A program made the position numbers and the translations under genes. A stretch of DNA of 64,000 nt from Brachyspira intermedia PWS/A. Lineage in GTDB: Bacteria > Spirochaetota > Brachyspiria > Brachyspirales > Brachyspiraceae. Of this stretch, positions 1 to 9,600 are shown in pieces. The DNA lies in NCBI RefSeq assembly GCF_000223215.1, contig NC_017243.1:2790001-2854000 (forward strand). Reading direction: 5' to 3'. The notes beneath the pieces were generated by a model, which was not told the DNA's origin, did no database searches, and worked only from the letters and a program-made list of their open reading frames with translations. The first letter of the stretch is position 1, and each line of letters begins with the position of its first letter.

Positions 1-358
1 GCTGATTTCCTTTTTTTGTTAAAATCAATTACATACCCCGCCCATTAGATTTAAGATCAACTTTGAATTATAAGATTTATTATATATAAGGCTAAATTAA
101 GAAAAAGCATGACCCACCCTAGCTGTAATTAGGTTTGTTATACTGCTTACCGCACGTTTAGCAAAATTTATAATATAATAAAAATTGTATTTATAACTTG
201 ATTTAAAGTTTTAGATTCTCTCAGCGTGCGTTGAATAGACAAAAAATCCACCCTCCGCTTTGGGTGGGTACTTAATATCTGAATTAAACAATAAAAAATA
301 GAAAAACTAATATTAAAAATGAAGCAGTAAATATAAAGGGCGGGGAATGAAAATAAAT
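1..358. repeat. Intergenic dispersed element, copy 1 (CGCACG...CGTGCG with GC-rich boxes)
   Basis: No gene is visible here. The stretch carries nested inverted boxes that stand out in AT-rich DNA: CCCCGCCC (36-43) is the exact reverse complement of GGGCGGGG (338-345), CCCACCCT lies at 113-120, and CGCACG (151-156) faces CGTGCG (225-230), 74 bp start to start. Two more copies with the same arm spacing lie near 20.9 kb and 29.9 kb. The function is unknown; a structured RNA or a small non-autonomous repeat are both possible. Part of the region (241-268) also works as a terminator for the leftward efp operon. Confidence 0.6.
241..268 (-). terminator. Rho-independent terminator of the efp operon
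   Basis: On the minus strand a 6-bp GC stem (CCACCC at 248-253 pairing with GGGTGG at 262-267, 8-nt loop) is followed directly by a run of six T (complement of 241-246). It lies about 90 bp past the stop of the last leftward gene. Confidence 0.7.
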
Positions 359-922
359 CTATTTTTTTAAATTTCTATAGTGAGAAATAAGCATATCATA
401 AGGATAAAGTCTAAAAGAATCATTATAAACATTCTCAAGTAAATTCTTTATTAAATTAAGTTTTTCTTGAAAAGTTTTGTTTTTATCTCTTATTTTAGCA
501 AACTCAGCAAAAAATGACTTTCTTACTATTTTCATAAAGATACTTATTCTTATCATCTCATCAAAAATATATCCATTTGGCACTTTTAACTTTTTTATGA
601 TAATAAAGAAAATTGATAGGAAATAAAGTACAGAAGCTATTCTGATAAAATAGATAATTGTAAAATCCGCCCCTACTTTATCAATATAGAATCCAAATAA
701 ATTATAATACTCACCTCTTGAGTTTAAAGCCTGAATTATGAATATAGCTAGGAAATAAGGTATTAAATACAATAGCTTTTTTATAGTCATAAAAACAGAT
801 TTAGTAAATATTATATGAAGTATAAAAAAAGCTATTGCAATATATATCAAATAATTAACTTTTATAAAAAATATGGTTATTAATAAGAATAAAGCTGAAA
901 TAATATATAGTATGTAAAGCAT
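359..922 (-). CDS. Hypothetical multi-spanning membrane protein coupled to efp
   Basis: A 187-residue protein I do not recognise. The first 120 residues are strongly hydrophobic, with about four membrane segments (roughly 2-20, 22-40, 45-68 and 85-110), followed by a soluble, lysine-rich C-terminal part of about 70 residues. Its ATG overlaps the efp stop as TAATG, so the two genes are probably translationally coupled and co-transcribed. A resemblance to ECF-transporter T subunits was considered, but the signature Ala-Arg motifs are not visible. No function is assigned. Confidence 0.7.
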   Translation of the reverse strand: MLYILYIISALFLLITIFFIKVNYLIYIAIAFFILHIIFTKSVFMTIKKLLYLIPYFLAIFIIQALNSRGEYYNLFGFYIDKVGADFTIIYFIRIASVLYFLSIFFIIIKKLKVPNGYIFDEMIRISIFMKIVRKSFFAEFAKIRDKNKTFQEKLNLIKNLLENVYNDSFRLYPYDMLISHYRNLKK

Positions 923-1485
923 TATTTGTTTACGCGTTCAACATAGCTGTCATCTCTAGTATCAACTTTAATTTTATCACCTATATTTATGAATAAAGGC
1001 ACATTAACTTCTATACCTGTTTCAAGTTTTGCAGGCTTTAAAGTAGTACCAGTAGTATCCCCTTTAAATCCAGGTTCTGTATAAGTAACCTCTAATATTA
1101 CATGAATAGGGAAACGTACTGCTGTAACTTCATCATTAATATATTGTAAATCAACTTCACAGCTGTCTAATAAATAATATTTGCTGTCTCCTAATATATC
1201 AGCACTTACATGAACTTGTTCATAATTGTCTAATATCATAAATACATAACTGTCGCCTTCTTCATAAAGATACTGAGCTTTTTTATATGATAAATCAGCT
1301 TCTTCAACGCTTTCAGTAGAAGAAAAAGTTTTTTCTATCATATTTCCTTTAAGCATATTTTTTAATTTTGTCTTAACATTTGCCTTTCTTTGCTGTGCTC
1401 TGTGAAAATGTGCATCTACTACTAAATAAGTTTCTCCGTCTAAAATTATAGCATCGCCTTTTCTTAAATCATTTACTGGTAACAT
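922..1485 (-). CDS. efp: Translation elongation factor P
   Basis: EF-P relieves ribosome stalling at polyproline stretches by binding between the P and E sites. The 187-residue length matches the family. The N-terminal KOW-like domain begins LPVNDLRKGDAIILDGETY, the middle OB domain follows, and the C-terminal part carries the family signature in the form GDTTGTTLKPAKLETG (about 145-160). The tip loop that is normally modified (usually around Lys32-34) reads HFHRAQQRKANVKTK, with an Arg/Gln-rich tip rather than the usual PGKG, so any modification pathway is unclear. First gene of a two-gene leftward operon. Confidence 0.95.
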   Translation of the reverse strand: MLPVNDLRKGDAIILDGETYLVVDAHFHRAQQRKANVKTKLKNMLKGNMIEKTFSSTESVEEADLSYKKAQYLYEEGDSYVFMILDNYEQVHVSADILGDSKYYLLDSCEVDLQYINDEVTAVRFPIHVILEVTYTEPGFKGDTTGTTLKPAKLETGIEVNVPLFINIGDKIKVDTRDDSYVERVNK

Positions 1486-1567
1486 TAAAAACCCCTATAT
1501 AAAATTTATTAATTTTTAGTTTGTGAATTATATTTTATTAAAGATAAAATTTCAATATTGATAATCA

Positions 1568-2800
1568 TTAATCATCAATACCTAATTTTTCATTAACATA
1601 TTTTTTATCAAGCTCAAATACTTGCTTTTCTTTATCATCTGTAGGCATATCATACATAGCATCAAGCATAACACGCTCAAATAATGCTCTTAAACCTCTA
1701 GCACCTGTATGCTCTTCCATAGTCTTTTTAACTATAGATTTTAATGCCTCATCATCTATTTTTAATTCTATATTGTCATAAGAAAATAATTTCTGATACT
1801 GTTTAGTTAAAGCATTTTTAGGCTCTTTTAATATTTTTAATAGCTCTTCTTCCTTAAGCTCTTCTAAAGTAGCTATAACAGGAAGCCTTCCTATAAGCTC
1901 CGGTATAAGACCATATTTAACTAAATCCTCAGTAGCAATATTTTTCATTATCTCATCATAATTGAGATTATCCATAGAATTAACTTCAGCAGCAAATCCT
2001 AAACCTTTTTTAGAAGTTCTTTCAGCTATAGACTTTTCTATATCAATGAAAGCACCTCCGCATATAAAAAGTATATTAGAAGTATCTATATGCAAATTAT
2101 CCTGATGAGGATGCTTTCTTCCGCCATGAGGAGGAACAGTAGCAACAGTGCCTTCAACTATTTTTAATAATGCCTGCTGAACTCCTTCACCTGATACATC
2201 TCTTGTTATAGAACGCGATTCGCTTTTACGAGAAATTTTATCTATCTCATCAATATATATTATGCCTTTCTCAGCTAATTTTATATCTCCGTCAGCATTC
2301 TGTATAAGTCTTAATAGTATATTCTCAACATCATCGCCTACATAACCGGCCTCTGTTACAGTAGTGGCATCAGCAATAGCAAAAGGTACATTCAAAGCCT
2401 TAGCTAAAGTTCTTGCTAATAATGTTTTACCGCTTCCTGTAGGTCCTATCAAAAGTACATTAGACTTCTCTATTTCTACATCATTTTTATCTTCAGTATT
2501 CTGCGTTATTCTCTTATAATGATTATAAACAGCTACTGACAATACTTTTTTAGCATAATCCTGCCCTACAACATATTCATCAAGTAATGCTTTAATCTGT
2601 TTAGGAGGAACTATTTTTATATCATAATCTTTTTCTTTAGATTTTTTCTTTTGCATATTCATGTTAAAATAGTCATTCGCTATGGAAGAACAATCTGAAC
2701 ATAAATATCCTTCATTGCCTTCAATGTATCGGCTTAATTCTTTTAATTCTCTTCCGCAAAGAGAACAAACTTCTTTCTTATCATTATTCTTTTTAGACAT
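1568..2800 (-). CDS. clpX: ATP-dependent Clp protease ATP-binding subunit ClpX
   Basis: AAA+ unfoldase that feeds substrates to ClpP. The N-terminal C4 zinc domain is visible (CSLC ... CSDC), followed by Walker A GPTGSGKT, the pore-type GYVGDDVE segment, Walker [11 protein letters not shown], and sensor and arginine regions ending in the ClpX C-domain. I start it at the Met of MSKKNND (position 2800), which has a GGAGAG ribosome site just upstream, not at the ATG five codons earlier. That gives 410 residues, normal for ClpX. It lies downstream of clpP but is separated by a terminator, so it probably has its own promoter. Confidence 0.96.
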   Translation of the reverse strand: MSKKNNDKKEVCSLCGRELKELSRYIEGNEGYLCSDCSSIANDYFNMNMQKKKSKEKDYDIKIVPPKQIKALLDEYVVGQDYAKKVLSVAVYNHYKRITQNTEDKNDVEIEKSNVLLIGPTGSGKTLLARTLAKALNVPFAIADATTVTEAGYVGDDVENILLRLIQNADGDIKLAEKGIIYIDEIDKISRKSESRSITRDVSGEGVQQALLKIVEGTVATVPPHGGRKHPHQDNLHIDTSNILFICGGAFIDIEKSIAERTSKKGLGFAAEVNSMDNLNYDEIMKNIATEDLVKYGLIPELIGRLPVIATLEELKEEELLKILKEPKNALTKQYQKLFSYDNIELKIDDEALKSIVKKTMEEHTGARGLRALFERVMLDAMYDMPTDDKEKQVFELDKKYVNEKLGIDD

Positions 2801-2921
2801 ATCTCTCCAAATCAACCATATTGTTTTTTATAAAAATAACAATAATTAAAATTTAATTAGCATATTCTATATTATAATAAAACTATTGCAATAAAAAATT
2901 ACAATAAAAAAATTAAAAATA

Positions 2922-2957
2922 AAAGCTAATAAACTTAATAAAAAGATTATTAGCTTT
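2922..2957 (-). terminator. Terminator after clpP
   Basis: Perfect 11-bp stem (AAAGCTAATAA at 2922-2932 with TTATTAGCTTT at 2947-2957), followed on the minus strand by a T-rich tract. It lies 23 bp past the clpP stop and separates the tig-clpP unit from clpX. Confidence 0.75.
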
Positions 2958-2979
2958 ATATATTTTCAATTTGAAAAAA

Positions 2980-3576
2980 TTATTCTCTGCTTGAAAAAAC
3001 TTTATCTATGATGCCGTATTCTTTAGCTTCATCAGCACTCATAAAATAATCTCTGTCCATATCAGCTTCAAGTTTTTTGATATCCTGACCTGTATGATTA
3101 GCCATGATATTATTAAGAATACTTTTTAAACGAATAGTTTCTTTTAATTGTATTTCCATATCAGTAACCATACCTCTAGAACCACCTGAAGGTTGGTGAA
3201 TCATTATTCTTGAATTAGCAGTAGCAAATCTTTTACCTTTAGCACCGCCTGCAAGAAGTAAAGCACCTGCTGAAGCAGCTTGTCCAACGCATAAAGTAGC
3301 AACATCAGGCTTAACATACTGCATAGTATCATACATACCTAAAGCAGCTGTAACAACTCCTCCGGGACTATTAATGTATAAAGAAATATCTTTTTCAGGA
3401 TCAGCTGATTCCAAAAATAAAAGCTGTGCTATAACTACATTAGCAACATCATCATTAATCTCGCCGCCCAAAAATATAATTCTATCTTTTAAAAGTCTGG
3501 AATATATATCGTAGGAACGTTCTCCTCTGCTTGTTTGCTCTATTACATAAGGTATAGTCATATAATTCTTCTCCAT
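2980..3576 (-). CDS. clpP: ATP-dependent Clp protease proteolytic subunit ClpP
   Basis: Serine peptidase that forms the tetradecameric chamber of ClpXP. All three catalytic residues are visible: Ser in GQAASAGA, His in MIHQPSGG and Asp in [12 protein letters not shown]. The 198-residue length is typical. The start could be this ATG or the Met five residues later (MTIPYVIEQ), which is where many family members begin. Downstream of tig with a 43-bp gap and followed by a terminator, so tig-clpP form one leftward unit. Confidence 0.96.
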   Translation of the reverse strand: MEKNYMTIPYVIEQTSRGERSYDIYSRLLKDRIIFLGGEINDDVANVVIAQLLFLESADPEKDISLYINSPGGVVTAALGMYDTMQYVKPDVATLCVGQAASAGALLLAGGAKGKRFATANSRIMIHQPSGGSRGMVTDMEIQLKETIRLKSILNNIMANHTGQDIKKLEADMDRDYFMSADEAKEYGIIDKVFSSRE

Positions 3577-3619
3577 TCTATATATTACCTCTCTAATTAC
3601 CTATTATCACAATTAATTA

Positions 3620-4930
3620 TTAATATCCGCCCCAAACATCGCTTTCTTCAGGTTTAAATTCGCCTGCATCTTTTTCTGAAACATTTACATGCTCTTTAAC
3701 ATAATCCATTATAGCTTCAGAAGTTGCTCTAGTATGAGCATCACGCATTATATAATTAATTATATTCTGCTGTTCTTCTTTAGGAAGTTTAGCAAGTCCC
3801 ATATAGCTTTGATACTGATACATTCTGTTAGCATATTCTTTTGCTTTCTCTTCATTTACTGTTATAGAATCTTTATAAGTTTCTGAAAGTTTAGCCATAA
3901 TCATATCAAAAGTGATTTGCTTTCTTACATTTTCCTCATATTCTTTTTTGATATCTTCATCAGTTTTAGCAACAGAAATTAAGAAATCAGTTTTACTCAT
4001 TCCTCTGCTGGACATAGATCTTTCAAATTCATTTAAAGAGATTTCTAATTGCTCTTCAAAATAACCTTTAGGAAGAGTAATATTAACTAACTCTATTAAT
4101 TTATTAAACAATGTATCATTAATAAGTTCGCTGTTAGCTCTGTCTTCTGCTCTTTTTATTAAATGTTCTTTTAATGATTCTTTTACTTTTTGTCTGTCTT
4201 CTTCTTTAGAATCATCTTTCATATCTGGTTTTTCTACTTTTACTATATTCATTATTAAAGTAGCTTCTCTGCCGTCAACAAAAGTTTTAAGAAGTTTTTT
4301 ATCATCTTTTTTTACACCTACAGCATTTTTAGCAAATATGCTTTCATTTTCATCATCGCTGGCAACTACAGTAAGTTCTTTATCATATTTTTTATTTGCA
4401 TCATCATCAAATTCTATTTTTACAAAAACTCTGTCACCAAGTTCAGATTTTAATTCGCTTTCTTCAAAATGAGAAAATCTTTGAAGAGAAAGTTTATAAG
4501 CTTCTTCTACAACATTATCATCAACTGTATATTTATTTTTTTCTACGTTTATAGAAGCCAAATCAGGCAAGTTAAATTCAGGTATAGGATAATATTCATA
4601 ATCAAGATGAAGTCCGTCATCTTTTTTGTCTAAATTAAGAAGTTTAGGAGTACCTAAAGCCTTAACATTTTTCTCATCATGATAAGTATTCCAAGCCTCT
4701 TCTATTAAAACTTCATTAGTAGCACCTTCTAAAGCTTCTCTGTATCTTGAAAGTATAATATTATTAGGAGCATGACCTACTCTAAAACCTTTAACATTAA
4801 CTCTAGGCTTATAATATTCTATTTGTTTTTCTAATTCTTTATCATAAGCGTCTTTAGAAATAGTGATTTTCAATGTAACTAAATCTTTTTCATCTGTTGA
4901 AGTTTCAAAATTTAAATCTTTAATATCCAT
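3620..4930 (-). CDS. tig: Trigger factor
   Basis: Ribosome-associated chaperone acting on nascent chains. The ribosome-binding signature is seen as GFRVGHAP (about residues 48-55) in the N-terminal domain, and the C-terminal helical arm region is present (436 residues in all). The central FKBP-type prolyl isomerase domain (about 160-235) is poorly conserved: I do not see the usual active-site residues, so isomerase activity may be lost while the chaperone role is kept. tig-clpP is a common bacterial gene order. Confidence 0.92.
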   Translation of the reverse strand: MDIKDLNFETSTDEKDLVTLKITISKDAYDKELEKQIEYYKPRVNVKGFRVGHAPNNIILSRYREALEGATNEVLIEEAWNTYHDEKNVKALGTPKLLNLDKKDDGLHLDYEYYPIPEFNLPDLASINVEKNKYTVDDNVVEEAYKLSLQRFSHFEESELKSELGDRVFVKIEFDDDANKKYDKELTVVASDDENESIFAKNAVGVKKDDKKLLKTFVDGREATLIMNIVKVEKPDMKDDSKEEDRQKVKESLKEHLIKRAEDRANSELINDTLFNKLIELVNITLPKGYFEEQLEISLNEFERSMSSRGMSKTDFLISVAKTDEDIKKEYEENVRKQITFDMIMAKLSETYKDSITVNEEKAKEYANRMYQYQSYMGLAKLPKEEQQNIINYIMRDAHTRATSEAIMDYVKEHVNVSEKDAGEFKPEESDVWGGY

Positions 4931-4959
4931 TTTAGCAATACCTTTAAAATTAAAAATAA

Positions 4960-5000
4960 AAAAAATAACCCCAATAGAAAAGAAGTTATCTATTGGGGTT
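4960..5000 (-). terminator. Terminator of tRNA-Gly
   Basis: Perfect 12-bp inverted repeat (AACCCCAATAGA at 4967-4978 and TCTATTGGGGTT at 4989-5000) with a 10-nt loop and a T-rich tail on the minus strand. It begins 8 bp beyond the tRNA 3' end and ends 37 bp before the tig start. Confidence 0.85.
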
Positions 5001-5008
5001 TATTAATG

Positions 5009-5081
5009 AGCGGGAAACGGGACTCGAACCCGCGACAGTCTGCATGGCAAGCAGAAACTCTACCAACTGAGTTATTCCCGC
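5009..5081 (-). tRNA. tRNA-Gly (anticodon GCC)
   Basis: A full cloverleaf on the minus strand. The acceptor stem is GCGGGAA/TTCCCGC (5075-5081 with 5010-5016). The D-arm contains AGTTGGTAGA, the anticodon stem TCTGC/GCAGA encloses the loop TTGCCAT (anticodon GCC), and the T-arm carries GGTTCGAGTCC. The 3' CCA is not encoded and must be added after transcription. A strong terminator follows immediately. Confidence 0.96.
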
Positions 5082-5156
5082 ATAGACATTGAAAGCAATA
5101 TAACATTAAATAAAAAAAATGTCAATAGTACACTAACAAAAATATATTTAATAGCA

Positions 5157-5948
5157 TCAAAATTTCATATATTTTTTTAAAAATTTACCTACTCCGTCCT
5201 CATCATTTGTTAAACATATATAATCAGCCTTTTTCTTTAATGCTTCTTCTGCATTTTCCATAGCAACGCCTACTCCGGCATACTCTATCATTTCAATATC
5301 ATTATAATTGTCGCCGAAAGCTATTACTTCATCTCTTTTTATACCTTTTTGACTGCATATCCATTCTAAAGCACTGCCTTTATTAATACCAGAGGCTAAT
5401 ACTTCTAGAAAATTAGTATGAGAAAAACATGTATGAACATTAAAACTATTTCTTATATCATTTTGAAGCCTTTCAAGTTCTTCTCTATCGCCTATAAATA
5501 CCATTTTATTGAATTCAAAATCTTCAATATTTTCTAAACCTATAGCAACATCATTTACTTTTTCTTTTTCAATGTATCTTTTTAAATAAAAATCAATATC
5601 TGAAGCTATATGTATATTCTGTTTATAAACATGTAAATAGACATTATATTTATCATAAATATTTATAATAGATTTTGATGTATTGGCGTCTATAACTTTA
5701 TCGTATATAAAATTTCCTTCATTATCTACTATAGCAGCACCATTAAATATTATAGAATAATTATCATTAGAGAGAATATTTTTATAATGCTTTACACTGT
5801 TTAAAGCTCTTCCTGTAGCTAATATTATTTCTACACCGTTTTTCATTAGAAATTGAAAAACATCTTTATTATAATCGCTTATAGCACTATTACTATTAAA
5901 AAATGTGCCGTCTAAATCTGTGGCTATTAATTTTATATTATCAATCAT
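5157..5948 (-). CDS. Cof-type HAD-IIB family phosphatase
   Basis: 263 residues, the usual size for Cof/YbiV-like sugar-phosphate or FMN-type phosphatases. Motif I DLDGT is at the N-terminus (Asp nucleophile and general acid), motif II is ATGR, and motifs III/IV appear as KG near residue 190 and GDNYNDIEM near 215. The cap inserted between them is of the C2B type. The substrate cannot be read from sequence. Convergent/codirectional neighbours (rnhB, tRNA) give no functional hint. Confidence 0.9.
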   Translation of the reverse strand: MIDNIKLIATDLDGTFFNSNSAISDYNKDVFQFLMKNGVEIILATGRALNSVKHYKNILSNDNYSIIFNGAAIVDNEGNFIYDKVIDANTSKSIINIYDKYNVYLHVYKQNIHIASDIDFYLKRYIEKEKVNDVAIGLENIEDFEFNKMVFIGDREELERLQNDIRNSFNVHTCFSHTNFLEVLASGINKGSALEWICSQKGIKRDEVIAFGDNYNDIEMIEYAGVGVAMENAEEALKKKADYICLTNDEDGVGKFLKKYMKF

Positions 5949-5987
5949 ATAAATATATTATCATAAAAATTATCAAAAACAAGTATT

Positions 5988-6668
5988 TTATAATAATAAA
6001 TCATTTTCTGTTTCTTTATAATTTGATTTTATAGGTTCAAAAGAATATCTATGCATATCGCTAGGGCCGTACATTTCTATATATTTCATATGCTCTTTAG
6101 TACCGTAACCTTTATTTTTTGCAACTTTATACTTCTGATAAGAATCAGGAAGCTCATTCATCATTCTATCTCTATATACTTTTGCAACTATACTTGCACA
6201 TCCTATACTATATGATTTAGAATCGCCTTTAGTTATAGAACATTGTTTTATATCTGTATCCAATTTTACTGCATCTATTAATAATATATCAGGCTTAATA
6301 TTCAAACCATTAATAGCATTAACCATAGCAAGTTTTACAGCATTATAAATATTTATCTCATCTATAGTTTTTGAATCAACAGAGTAAATACTATAGCATA
6401 AAGCCTTATCTATAATTTTATCATAAAGTTCTTCTCTTTTTTTGGCAGATATTTTTTTTGAATCATCTACGCCTTCAACTATATTTTCATTTATTAATTC
6501 TGTTTCATTATAAAGTTCTAAAGGCATTATAACAGCAGCAACTGTAACAGGACCAAATAAACAGCCCCTACCTACTTCATCAATGCCGCATATATATTTA
6601 TAACCTAATGATAAATATTCTCTCTCATAAACAAATTTATCAGCTTTATTATCTAAAAACATATCCAT
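5988..6668 (-). CDS. rnhB: Ribonuclease HII
   Basis: Cleaves the RNA strand of RNA-DNA hybrids and excises ribonucleotides misincorporated in DNA. The start of the catalytic core reads CGIDEVGRG (Asp and Glu metal ligands). Further acidic ligands appear in LLIDAVKL and VYRDRMM, and the GSKGYGT-like loop is present as NKGYGTKEH. 226 residues, normal. Two ATGs lie at the start (MDMF), and the first is used here without strong ribosome-site evidence. Confidence 0.95.
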   Translation of the reverse strand: MDMFLDNKADKFVYEREYLSLGYKYICGIDEVGRGCLFGPVTVAAVIMPLELYNETELINENIVEGVDDSKKISAKKREELYDKIIDKALCYSIYSVDSKTIDEINIYNAVKLAMVNAINGLNIKPDILLIDAVKLDTDIKQCSITKGDSKSYSIGCASIVAKVYRDRMMNELPDSYQKYKVAKNKGYGTKEHMKYIEMYGPSDMHRYSFEPIKSNYKETENDLLL

Positions 6669-6691
6669 ATATTAGTACATCTTCATAAAAA

Positions 6692-9600
6692 TCATAATAA
6701 TTGATAAGCTAAAAATATCACAACTATAATTGCAAAAATAGAAATGGATAATATAGTAACATCGCTTATTTTTTTATCTAATCTCTTAATATCTTTAGCT
6801 ACTTTATTATCATTAATATCTTTGCGTCTCTCATCATGATTTTTCACATACCTAACATATTCAGTATTGTCTCTGACATTATTAACTTCAGATTTTCTAT
6901 TTACTGAGTCAAGCAGCTGTTCATACTTTATATTATTTCTGTTTAGAATATCATTTACCGCTTTTATAAACTCATCATTTTTCGCTTCCTGATTATTCAA
7001 TCTTTTATTAATGATATCAGCAAACTCTTCAAAGTTAGTATCATTAGTATTATAATGATTATCTCTATTAGCTAGTCTATTAATTTCTTCTTCTAAATCT
7101 TTATAATGCTTTCTTAAATCTGATAACTCTTTAAAGTTTTTAAGATTTTGTTCTAGCATTATGCTGTTATAATTAGCATTATTTTTTTCTATCTTCTCAT
7201 CGATTTTTTCATCAATATTATAATTATTGTAATTGTTTTCATCATCTAAGAATGATTCTTCTTTGCTATTATTAAAGTTTGATATTTTACTTTCTAATTG
7301 ACTTATTAATTCATCATATTTTGAATTATTTGCCAAAATAGAATCCTCCAAATCTTTTTGGGCTTTCTTCAAACCTGATAGCTCTTTAAAGTTTTTAAGA
7401 TTCTGTTCTAACATTATGCTGTTATAATTAGCATTATTTTTTTCTATTTTCTCATCGATTTTTTCATCAATATTATAATCATTATTATAATTATTTTCAT
7501 TATCTAAGAATGATTCTTCTTTACTATTATTAAAGTTTGCTATTTTGCTTTCTAATTGATTTATTAATTCATCATATTTCAAAATATTTTCATTTATGGA
7601 ATCTTCTAAATCTTTATGACCTTTTCTTAAATCTGATAACTCTTTAAAGTTTTTAAGATTCTGTTCTAGCATTATGCTGTTATAATTAGCATTATTTTTT
7701 TCTATCTTCTCATCAATTTTTTCGTCTACACTATTAGATAGTTCTTCTTTTAGGTTGTTTAAATTTTCTTTCTCTTCTTCTAAGAATTTAGTTTGTTCTT
7801 CTCTTACTTCTTCCAATCTAGTATTCAAACTATCTATTTCTTTTTTATTTTCTTCTGAAGTAGAATCCAATTTATCATTGATACTATTAATATTATTTAG
7901 AACTTCTTCATATTTGGCATTATTAGACAAGATAGAATCTTCTAAATCTTTATGTCCTTTTCTTAAATCTGATAGCTCTTTAAAGTTTTTAAGATTCTGC
8001 TCTAGCATTATGCTGTTATAATTAGCATTATTTTTTTCTATCTTCTCATCGATTTTTTCGTCTATGCTATTAGATAATTCTTCTTTAAGATTATTTAAAT
8101 TCTCTTTCTCTTCTTCTAAGAATTTAGTTTGTTCTTCTCTTACTTCTTCCAATCTAGTATTCAAACTATCTATTTCTTTTTTATGCTCTTCTGAAGTAGA
8201 ATCCAATTTATCATTGATACTATTAATATTATTTAAAACTTCTTCATATTTGGCATTATTAGACAAGATAGAATCTTCTAAATCTTTATGACCTTTTCTT
8301 AAATCTGATAAATCTTTAAAGTTTTTAAGATTCTGTTCTAGCATTATGCTGTTATAATTAGCATTGTTCTTTTCTATCTTCTCATCAATTTTTTCGTCTA
8401 TATTATTATCAAAATTATTATATAATTCTTCTTTGAAATTATTTAAATTCTCTTTCTCTTCTTCTAAGAATTTAGTCTGCTCTTCTCTTACTTCTTCCAA
8501 TCTAGCATTCAAACTATCTATTTCTTTTTTATTTTCTTCTGAAGTAGAATCTAATTTATCATTGATACTATTAATATTATTTAGAACTTCTTCATATTTA
8601 GCATTATTAGATAAGATAGAATCTTCTAAATCTTTATGACCTTTTCTTAAATCTGATAACTCTTTAAAGTTTTTAAGATTCTGTTCTAGCATTATGCTGT
8701 TATAATTAGCATTATTTTTTTCTATCTTCTCATCAATTTTTTCGTCTATCTTATTATCAAAGTTATTAGATAATTCTTCTTTAAGATTATTTAAATTCTC
8801 TTTTTCTTCTTCTAATCTAGCATTTAAACCGTCTATTTCTTTTTTATTTTCTTCTGAATAAGTAAATAATTTATTATCTATATTTTTTATTAGTTCATCA
8901 TACTTAGCATTATTTTCATTTATAGAATTTCCTAAATCCTCACAGCTCTTTTTAATATCTGAAATCTCTTGAAAATTCTTTAAGTTTTGCTCTACCATTA
9001 AGCTGCCATAACTAGCATTACTTCTCTCTATTTTCTCATTTACAATATTAGAGAATTCTTCTTTAAGATTATTTAAAGTTTCTTTCTCTTCCTCTAAGAA
9101 TTTAGTTTGTTCTTCTTTTGCCTCTTCTAATCTAGTATTTAAGCTGTCTATTTCTTTTTTATTTTCCTCTGAATAAGAAGATAATTTATCATCTATATTT
9201 TTTATTAGCTCATCATACTTTAAGTTATTTTCATTTACTGAAGCATAAACTGTATTAGAAATATTTTCTTTTATGCTATTTTCTAAATCTTTATAATTCT
9301 TTCTTAAATCTGATATCTCTTTAAAATTTTTGAGATTCTGTTCTAGCATTATACTGTTATAATTAGCATTGTTCTTTTCTATTTTCTCATCAATTTTTTC
9401 ATCTATCTTTTCTTCAATGTTATTAGATAGTTCTTCTTTAAGATTATTTAAATTTTCCTTTTCTTCTTCTAATCTAGTATTTAAGCTGTCTATATCTTTT
9501 TTATATTCTTCTGAATAAGAAGATAATTTATCATCTATATTTTTTATTAGCTCATCATATTTTGAATTGTTTTCATTTACTGAAGCGTAAACTGTATTAG

